Shown one piece after another: positions 1-6,196 of a DNA stretch of 11,287 nt. Location: the NCBI GenBank assembly GCA_015680635.1, contig JAABOA010000762.1:471-11757 (forward strand), in the 5' to 3' direction. A program made the translations under genes and the position numbers. Every line of letters starts with the position of its first letter. Positions within the stretch are counted from its first letter, which is position 1. The notes beneath the pieces were generated by a model. It made no database searches. It saw only the letters and a program-made list of their open reading frames with translations, and was not told where the DNA came from. Source of the stretch: Lunasporangiospora selenospora. Taxonomy: Eukaryota > Mortierellomycota > Mortierellomycetes > Mortierellales > Mortierellaceae.

Positions 1-131
1 CGTGCCAGCTGCAGAGGGCGAGGGCAAGGAAAGAGTACGAGAGAGAGAAGAGCCCTCTCTCTTCCTCTCTTGTATGTGCACGTCCTGCAGTTCTGGGTGC
101 TCTATCATCCAACGGCTCTCTCAGCTATCGC

Positions 132-136
132 ATTGG
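132..136 (-). promoter_or_regulatory. Possible inverted CCAAT box
   Basis: ATTGG (CCAAT on the minus strand) lies about 80 bp upstream of the TATA box at 214-220 and 180 bp upstream of the small-protein start at 318. CCAAT elements bound by HAP/NF-Y complexes act in either orientation at about this distance in fungi. A 5-bp match is weak evidence. A second CCAAT at 204-208 is too close to the TATA box to be convincing. Confidence 0.25.
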
Positions 137-213
137 TCCCGCGGCCCTATTCGTCCATTCGGCCTCGCCCGTCCGATACCCCCGCCTTTGTAGGCTAACG
201 GCCCCAATCTGTG

Positions 214-220
214 TATAAAA
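214..220 (+). promoter_or_regulatory. TATA box of the small repeat-protein gene
   Basis: A clean TATAAAA stands 98 bp upstream of the ATG at 318. It is followed by a CT-rich, AC-rich leader (about 245-317) typical of strongly expressed fungal genes. If transcription begins 25-35 bp downstream of the box, the 5' leader would be about 70 nt. The strict codon bias of the gene agrees with a strong promoter. Confidence 0.7.
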
Positions 221-317
221 GGCGAGGGTTCCTCGCTAGATATCTTTTCTTCACTCTACTCCTCATCTTCCAACAACTTTCCCAACTCCACTCCCACTAA
301 AAAACCTCACTTTCACC

Positions 318-614
318 ATGAAGTTCCAGACCATCCTCGTTGCTGCCGCCATGGCCGTCGCTGTCTCTGCCCAGTCCCAGTCCTCCAGCTCCACCGGCAA
401 CGTCACCGTCCCCACCACCACCGGAAACGTTACCGTCCCCACCACCTCCGGAAACGTTACCGTCCCCACCACCTCCGGCAACACCACCAAGCCCACTGGC
501 AACAGCACCACCACCGGTGGCCCCAAGCCCACCGGTAACGGTGTCGCTTCCCTCGCTGCCAACGCTTTCGTCGCCGTCGCCGGTGCCGGTCTCGCCGTTG
601 CCCTCGGTCTCTAA
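318..614 (+). CDS. Small secreted GPI-anchored repeat protein (putative cell-wall protein)
   Basis: This intronless gene encodes 98 aa. Residues 1-18 form a signal peptide with likely cleavage after VSA. Residues 19-26 are Gln/Ser-rich. Residues 27-53 hold three tandem 9-residue units GNVTVPTT(S/T), followed by degenerate GNTTKPT and GNSTTTGGPKPT units to about residue 73. There are five N-glycosylation sequons (N28, N37, N46, N55, N62) plus many Ser/Thr for O-glycosylation. Residues 83-98 are a hydrophobic Ala/Val/Gly tail after small residues (N74-S78), which fits GPI attachment. The mature product would be a heavily glycosylated stalk of about 55 aa at the plasma membrane or wall. There is no enzyme domain and I recognise no named family; a structural or mannoprotein-like wall role is inference. 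The start is supported by the TATA box, a TCACCATG context and the signal peptide. Codons are strongly biased (Asn always AAC, mostly GTC/ACC/GCC), suggesting high expression. Confidence 0.85.
   Translation: MKFQTILVAAAMAVAVSAQSQSSSSTGNVTVPTTTGNVTVPTTSGNVTVPTTSGNTTKPTGNSTTTGGPKPTGNGVASLAANAFVAVAGAGLAVALGL
396..476 (+). repeat. Three tandem 27-bp coding repeats
   Basis: Units at 396-422, 423-449 and 450-476 each encode GNVTVPTT plus Thr or Ser. Units two and three are identical over all 27 bp. The first differs at synonymous sites and in its final codon. The array stays in frame, so unit gain or loss would lengthen or shorten the stalk without breaking the protein. Confidence 0.95.
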
Positions 615-865
615 GCAAGAAATTTTCCCGCCAAGAAGATAGAGCGTACGCGCAAGGATGAATACCCGTCGGAAGCATAAACAAGGAGCTAGTTAGACAA
701 AGTCGCTTAACAGGCAGGCCTGTCCTATCCAACACACACCTTAATCCCTAATCAAAACTCTCCGTCTCTGTTCTCGAGCGGCAGATGGGGAAGGCCTTAA
801 TATGAGGACGAGCATGGCTTAATCCACCCTGCCTTTTCTTATGTGCCAAAGCATTTGCTTGTAAT

Positions 866-871
866 AATAAA
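866..871 (+). terminator. Polyadenylation signal of the small-protein gene
   Basis: An exact AATAAA lies about 250 nt after the stop at 612-614, inside the A-rich run AATAATAAAA and followed by T-rich sequence. It is the best 3'-end signal downstream of this gene and implies a 3' UTR of roughly 270 nt. Confidence 0.5.
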
Positions 872-2241
872 AGAAGGGATTCCTTCCATGTTCCAATCAT
901 TTCTTTCTGTCTCTGAAAATATCCTGATGGACGCTTTGAATAATGATTTCTCCTTGGAATGTCAGGGTCTTTATTGTCTTTTTTCTACTCCACATTTTCT
1001 TTGAAAGATTGTCGATAGTGACGGTGGGGATAGTGGTCCTTTTTGGTTAAAAAAGTCTTTTTAAGAGTCAGAGAGCCAGTGTGGTGGAATGTGTTCGGAA
1101 TTGTAAAGCAACGGCAGTTTGGTCCGAGACCCGGATGGCAATCTGAGAAAAAAAAATGGAAGGAACCGTATCTCTTTTTTTCCTGGAGCGAGAGAGCGCA
1201 GTACAATCGAGGTGAGCCCTGACCCAAGTGAGATGAGCTGTGTTAGGGATTGTCAAGCGGGAAATTGATGGGGCAGTGTTTGTCTAACGGACACAATAGA
1301 TAGCGTTCGTTGCATCGCCAATGGCCCAGACATGTGAGTCGTTCTGGTACCAAGTCTGGGCTGTTGGCTAAGGAAACATCCATCTGTCGCAGGCAGGAAG
1401 ATTGAGTCTTCAACACGCATTGAAGACTCGGGTGGAGCAGGTCCCTTCTCGGTCTTTTTTCTTCTCTTTATTTGTCCATCTATCTTGTCTTTGGCAGTGC
1501 AATGGAACGGCTGGGATGGCGTTCGACCGACGGGTAAAGACGCAACAGCAACAGCAACTTGAATGTGTTTGTGTGCTCAACGGCTTTTCTGGGTCCAGTG
1601 GGGGATGAGGAGATTTGTGTGACGGGACTGAACTGGCTCAATTCATTCCAGAAGCCTCGACTGTGGTTTCGATTGGTTGACAGAGCTGTACCCCGGCAAA
1701 GATGAGCTATATGAGCTGGCAAGATTGTAAACAATAGGACAAAGTAAAAAAGTATTTCTTTCCTCCCAGGGAGTGCATGCAGAGTCGGCTTAGATGAGCC
1801 CTCAGCGGGAGGCTGGGGTGGTACGAACTAAGGGTGCACGGCATGTGCTAAATGTAGCCTGCAGCCTGCAGTTCAGGGCAGACTGATTGAGGCACACTCA
1901 AGAGGAAATGAAAGGAAAGAGAATGTTCGAAAGGAACGCAACAGAGAGGCTGTAGTCCAGGGGTAATGAGTAATGGATAAAAGTACTTGGGCTGGGTAGA
2001 AACAGCAATCGACTAAGTGGATTCTGACCCACAAAGCACGTCAGTCGAGAGTGCACCCGACAAGACAAAGAGCATGGGTCCTCATTATTTTGTCATATCC
2101 ACTTACCAGAAGCTAACAGTACCCTGGCTCACGCTAGTGTGGCTATTGCTAGTGTCGTGTGCCTTGTGAGCGACCAAACAAACAAAAGAAACCCTGCGAC
2201 CTGGGCTGAAGTTATGCAGGAATGACAACTCTCATGCCCTG

Positions 2242-2252
2242 CCCCCCCCCCC
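2242..2252 (+). repeat. Homopolymer C11 tract
   Basis: An uninterrupted run of 11 C is followed by a short pyrimidine stretch and T7. It is a simple repeat with no assigned role, and its exact length may be uncertain in short-read assemblies. Confidence 0.8.
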
Positions 2253-2682
2253 TTCCACCTTTTTTTAAAGGGTCTTTAATCTTCCACGACCGCTTCGAGT
2301 TAAGCTAAGAATGGAAGAAGAGCGAGATCGCACACCCGTTCGGACAAGCGTCGAAGGACCGGAAGCAATTCACCTCTTTTGTCCAGCTCGGAGTCCCGTT
2401 CCAACGGATACCTGTTGGCGAGGAGAGCAAGATGTCTATGGTCTCAACCTTGTTTCACGGGTGAAAGAGTAGAGAATGGGTTCCTGTCCCACCGCCAAAG
2501 TTTCTCTCACGGATCCCACTCCGACGGTCGAGAAACCTGTCTGGGACGGGACGCTCGGCATTTGGGAAGAGAGAAGCGCAGGAAACCCTCTAGAGTAGAA
2601 GATAACACTTACTTCCCCCTCAGAGCGGTTGTGCCGAGGCAGAGGAGGAGCCCACGAACAGAGTGAAAAAAAAAAGAAAAAG

Positions 2683-2686
<4 letters not shown>

Positions 2687-2720
<34 letters not shown>
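2687..2720 (+). repeat. (AG)17 dinucleotide microsatellite
   Basis: A perfect AG repeat of 34 nt is preceded by an A-rich purine stretch from about 2665, making some 55 nt of nearly pure purine. Such purine/pyrimidine mirror tracts can be length-variable, can form triplex DNA and can act as GAGA-type elements. No role is shown here. Confidence 0.95.
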
Positions 2721-2724
<4 letters not shown>

Positions 2725-3553
2725 TCGCTCCACTAACTTTATGGCGGGCTACAATAACGGTTCACTCCTTCTTCCCTGGAGAATAGAAAAACGTGCCTGT
2801 ATCAAATAGACATTGCCCAGCACGTATTCTAATCTCAATGATCTGAGGTCAGGGTCTGGATAGATGAGAACAGAAATGATGGCTGTGCCCGCGAATGATT
2901 GATGGCCTTGGTCTGGGTCTTTGTCGATCTGTATTCTCGGCTGATACTGTTTGCCCTTCTCTCCTTTCTTCCCGCCCATCTCAGACTATCGAGCACGTTC
3001 CCCACATACACTCAAGGATGCGCTGAGCTCTGCTGTCTATTCAAGGACTTTGCCAAAAATACAACAGGGATAGCGCGACGCTTTGTACGTGCTCCATTGA
3101 GCAATGACAAAGCACAAGTCCGCCTTCTGTGAGGACGATTTTGTTCAGGGTCCTCTCCGAGGTCTCGCTCATCCCAGTTAAGCCAACAAGACAGCCACCT
3201 CAATGAAGAATACGTACGACTACTGTACTGGAGTAAGGCCAAGTAAAGCCTCTGCCTCTGCTTCAGCCCCTGTCTCTCTCTCTATCCTTCCTTCCCTGAC
3301 ACTTACAGTATCCGGCACCAGTCTTGCTACCCGCTAATATCAACCCTAATGAATACTGTTGCGTGCTGTTAGCGCAAATCCTAACTTTGGCACAATTCCT
3401 TCATAACATGCACTCTTGAGCACGGACGGTCAGAGTGAAATAATAAAAAAGGCACCGAGACAGGTACCAAAGGAGGGCAAGAGGTTTATCCGATTAATGG
3501 AGACTCATATAGCTCAGGGCACAGTAGACCGCCGTTGCTAATTAAATATAGCA

Positions 3554-3565
3554 GTATACGTATAC
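3554..3565. repeat. Perfect 12-bp palindrome GTATACGTATAC
   Basis: A self-complementary 12-mer lies about 480 bp upstream of the chitin deacetylase start. A palindrome of this length could be a dimeric transcription-factor site, but a chance match is possible and no known factor is assigned. Confidence 0.4.
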
Positions 3566-3779
3566 GCCAAACACGCACCTATTCGACGTTCCTGAAATTA
3601 GACACCTCTTACCACTTCGTAAGCCAGGCAAAGAGACCACAAGGTGCTGTCTATTGCCGGGCAGTTGAGTGCCTTTGCTCACTCCCCTGTCCGCATCCCC
3701 CTGGGTTACAAAAATGGATTGACACCCTCGTCTGCAGGGTCATCTGGACTTATTTTTGCCCATTTTGTCGTCTCCTTGG

Positions 3780-4042
3780 CCTTTGTCGTGCGCCTCCTCT
3801 CTTTCTCCACTCTTTCTTATCTTTCGCCTTTTTTCTCTTTCCTTTCTTTTGTTTTTTCCTTTATCCCTCTGCCTTTCGCTTAACGACCACGCCCCATTCC
3901 TCGCTAACTCACCGAACCCTTGCTTCTCACCTACCCACTTCCTCGCTCTCCCCCTCTCGTTTTCTTGCATCTCTCCTTCACCTCAAACTTCTCCCCATTC
4001 TCTTCTCTTCTTTCTCGACTGTCCACACCCAATCTGCCCACC
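3780..4042 (+). promoter_or_regulatory. CT-rich promoter/leader of the chitin deacetylase gene
   Basis: Roughly 260 bp immediately before the ATG at 4043 are strongly pyrimidine-rich on the + strand, with long T/C runs at about 3795-3865 and again to 4020. CT-rich blocks before the start are common in filamentous fungal promoters and often mark transcription starts. No TATA box is seen close to the gene. The long open frames through this stretch (for example 3535-4122) are low-complexity Phe/Leu/Ser/Pro translations and are not taken as genes. Confidence 0.5.
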
Positions 4043-5912
4043 ATGGTCAAATTCGCCTCAGCACTTGCAGCTATTTCGCTCAGCATCACCCTCTCTCTTG
4101 TCTCTGGTCATGGACTACATGACCTCGAGAAGCGTGCGGCTGCTGGCCCAACCTGCAGCACTAAATATGCTGCCGTCGCCGCTGGTGCCTACCCAGCAAT
4201 CGACTGTGTTCCCTTCACGCAGGATCCTCAGGTCCAACAGTGGTTGAAGCTGGTCGACTTTTCAAAGGTGCCAGTCTACCCACCTTCCAACGGCGCCTGT
4301 CCAACTGACCCTGCTGCTCTTGCTGCTCTCCCCAAGGATCAATGCTGGTGGACCTGTCAAAAGTGTGAAGCAGCTGGTGATATCACCAGCTGTCCCACCA
4401 AAGGCACCTGGGGACTCACCTATGATGGTATGTAGCAGTTTTTGTTTTGTTTTCTGCCCTCTTCTCTCTCTAGATCCTATTATTCAACTAGTCGTTGGAC
4501 TGGTTACTGCTGGAAGAAAGGGACAGCAGACAAATAGGACAGAGCGAGTTGTGTAGCAAGGAGAAAGGCTCAGATCCACTTGAGGCAGCTCAAACATCAT
4601 AGATCCTTTGCTCTCAACGCTTCTTTTGAGCACAGGAAACGGCCTTTGCTTAGCTTCGGTCGCGACTCCTATCCTCGACTTTTCCTGCCTTTTTTTTTTT
4701 TTTTTTTTTTTTTGCCGGTAAGCAGAATTGAGCTGGTAGAGCCAGCCAGATCACTGACAATAATTGTTTTTGCACTATAATCTCTAGACGGCCCATCCCC
4801 CGATTCGCCTCGTCTCTACGATAACCTCCTTCAACACAATCAAAAGGCGACGTTGTTCATTGTTGGCTCTCGAGCTGTCAGCTACCCTCAGACTTTGAAG
4901 CGCGCTTATGATGAAGGTCACCATATTGCCATTCACACCTGGTCACATCCCTCGATGACCAGCCTGACAAATGAGCAAATTGTCGCAGAGCTCAAGTGGA
5001 CTGAGAAGGCCATCTTTGACGTTATTGGTGCCACTCCCCTCTACTGGCGCCCTCCCTTCGGTAAGTGAAAGAAAAAAAGAGGATTCTTAAAACTGTACTG
5101 GGTTGCCATCGTGTTGCCGAGACTCATAGATTACTTCATCTTGAACGTTCGTTTAGGCGATGTTGACAACCGTGTCCGTGCTATTGCCACCCAGTTGGGA
5201 TACAAGACGTCCATCTGGACTCAGGGATTTGACACTGATGACGTAAGTGACTAGAGTCAGCCTTTGATGTCCTTTAATCTCTCCACCCAACCTAGCTCTC
5301 CAGTAAAAAAATTAAGATATCAAGAGCAGCTGGTTAACCTGTTGTTTGTGAATAATAGTGGAACATTCCCGGAGGATTGTCAACCGCCGATGCAGTGGTT
5401 GCAACTTTCAAGTCATGGCTTCCCAAGATCGCAACCTTGAACACAGGTTTTATCGTCTTGCAACACGACTGTACGTTTTTTTTTGTCCATCTTGACTCGC
5501 TCGCTCGCTCTCCTTTCAATGCTGGCACAATGGGGATACCCTCAACACACTAGTGATCATGCTAATAATGTGGTCCACTTCCTTTGCCCACCCTTCCCCC
5601 TTTCCCTCCTCGCAAATAGTGTTCAAGCAGGAGGTCGATGTGGCCCTTACTGGCATCCTGCCAATTGCCTATACAACCAAGGGACTTGCCATGCAACCTA
5701 TTGCTCAGTGCCTCAACGACCCTAAGCCATACAAGGAAGGAGCCGGTTCATTCAAGCTCATTTCCGGAGGAAACGGCAATAGCACCACTGGCAACAATGG
5801 AAATACCACTATTGTCCACCCTAATAGTGCTGGAATTATGTTCCCAGGATCGTCTTACTGGGTTGCTGGAGTCGGAAGCGTCGTTGCCGTTGGTATTGCA
5901 AATCTCCTCTAA
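4043..5912 (+). CDS. GPI-anchored chitin deacetylase (CE4, polysaccharide deacetylase)
   Basis: The enzyme removes acetyl groups from chitin to give chitosan in the wall and is metal-dependent. Model: exons 4043-4427, 4788-5060, 5157-5242, 5359-5470, 5620-5912 (382 aa); every intron is GT-AG and phases agree. Residues 1-24 are a signal peptide, and K30-R31 is a kexin-type site. A Cys-rich N-terminal region (about 38-116) precedes the NodB-type domain. All five CE4 motifs are visible: motif 1 YDDGPSP (D128 probable catalytic base, D129 metal), motif 2 HTWSHP (H178, H182 metal), motif 3 RPPFG (R216), motif 4 DDW (248-249) and motif 5 LQHDL (H284). After the domain, a Gly/Asn/Thr stalk (335-349; sequons N339, N347) leads to a hydrophobic GPI-type tail (366-382). 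Length and layout are usual for fungal enzymes. The start has a CACCATGG context; the upstream in-frame extension has no ATG. Which paralogue this is cannot be said. Confidence 0.95.
4428..4787 (+). other. Intron 1 of the chitin deacetylase gene
   Basis: At 360 nt this is by far the longest intron in the window. The donor is GTATGT and the acceptor TCTCTAG. It splits the catalytic-base motif codon for codon: D128 is in exon 1 and D129 is assembled across the junction. A T24 run sits at 4690-4713, some 75 nt before the acceptor. Read-through meets a stop at 4433-4435, so retention would give only a short protein without the catalytic domain. Confidence 0.9.
4690..4713 (+). repeat. Homopolymer T24 inside an intron
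   Basis: Twenty-four consecutive T lie in intron 1 of the chitin deacetylase gene. This is a simple-sequence tract, likely length-variable and prone to assembly error. It may add to the polypyrimidine signal but is rather far from the acceptor at 4787. Confidence 0.9.
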
Positions 5913-6005
5913 ACACTAGATTATATATTTAGGGAAACGTAGACTAATTTTGGCATATATCATACCACGTATTTTTTTTCTTCAAAAGTAAACGAGCATG
6001 AAACA

Positions 6006-6011
6006 GATAAA
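6006..6011 (+). terminator. Possible variant poly(A) signal of the chitin deacetylase gene
   Basis: GATAAA, a one-base variant of AATAAA, lies about 95 nt after the stop in an A-rich context. The only exact AATAAA in this spacer (6174-6179) is just 18 nt before the MIOS start. Either the variant is used or the deacetylase transcript ends inside or very near the next gene's promoter. Confidence 0.3.
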
Positions 6012-6049
6012 AAGAGTGAAGGGAACTGTCGAGCGAGTGAGGGAGTTGG

Positions 6050-6055
6050 CACGTG
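6050..6055. promoter_or_regulatory. E-box CACGTG upstream of the MIOS/Sea4 gene
   Basis: A palindromic CACGTG lies about 140 bp upstream of the ATG at 6197. In fungi this core is bound by bHLH factors of the Cbf1/Pho4 type. A 6-bp core occurs by chance, so this is only a candidate site. Confidence 0.25.
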
Positions 6056-6064
6056 GATGGCCCA

Positions 6065-6079
6065 GGTGGCAAAGCCACC
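6065..6079. repeat. Perfect short hairpin GGTGGC-AAA-GCCACC
   Basis: A 6-bp perfect inverted repeat with a 3-nt loop and five G:C pairs of six in the stem lies in the spacer between the deacetylase stop and the MIOS start. It could fold in RNA as part of the deacetylase 3' UTR. It stands 9 nt before the larger inverted repeat at 6088-6140. Confidence 0.7.
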
Positions 6080-6087
6080 AGCCCGTT

Positions 6088-6140
6088 GGAGGATGTTCCC
6101 CATGAGAGACGGAGGGTCAAAACGGCATTCAACATCCTCC
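6088..6140. repeat. 10-bp perfect inverted repeat with 33-nt spacer
   Basis: GGAGGATGTT at 6088-6097 is exactly complementary to AACATCCTCC at 6131-6140. Together with the hairpin at 6065-6079 it makes the spacer structured over about 75 bp. The arms end 57 bp before the MIOS ATG. It could be a 3'-UTR or 5'-leader stem, a paired protein-binding site, or chance; the sequence cannot choose. Confidence 0.65.
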
Positions 6141-6196
6141 CTTTTTGTGCAGGACACAGTTGCAGGCCCTCGGAATAAATATATTTATACAAAAAG

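Larger units (their letters stand above)
890..3530. other. Long spacer with no recognised gene
   Basis: About 2.6 kb, within the larger 615-4042 gap, holds only short open frames (up to about 95 codons). They lack plausible ATG contexts, conserved motifs or consistent codon bias, and several run antisense to each other. I looked for tRNA box A/B pairs, 5S/18S rRNA, snRNA landmarks, box C/D motifs, transposase motifs and terminal repeats, and found none I could support. Content seen: CAACAG repeats near 1542-1558, a C11 tract at 2242-2252, an A-rich run near 2665-2687 leading into (AG)17, and scattered poly-A/T runs. It may carry regulatory DNA for the flanking cell-surface genes or a non-coding transcript, but the sequence alone does not show either. 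Confidence 0.6.

Noticed and set aside
263-562. 99-codon antisense frame with PEVVGTVTF repeats opposite the small secreted protein
   Set aside because: It is the mirror of the repeated, GC3-biased coding strand. It has no promoter, signal or family features, and the + strand gene has TATA, signal peptide and GPI tail.
340-642. Pro/Ser-rich frame overlapping the small gene in another frame
   Set aside because: It is a frame-shifted reading of the same Thr/Pro-rich repeats; its ATG is internal and it has no independent support.
1500-1560. GTTCGA core suggesting a tRNA T-arm near 1523
   Set aside because: The flanking bases do not form a T-stem, and no box A, anticodon arm or acceptor stem fits around it.
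2379-2666. 95-codon open frame in the spacer
   Set aside because: It starts with TTG rather than ATG, has no domain, an Arg/Ser-rich random-like composition, and runs into the A/AG tract.
3920-4042. In-frame N-terminal extension of the chitin deacetylase
   Set aside because: There is no ATG in the extension. The ATG at 4043 has a CACCATGG context and begins a proper signal peptide.
3535-4122. 195-codon frame overlapping the chitin deacetylase start
   Set aside because: It is a low-complexity Phe/Leu/Ser/Pro translation of the CT-rich promoter/leader, out of frame with the well-supported enzyme.
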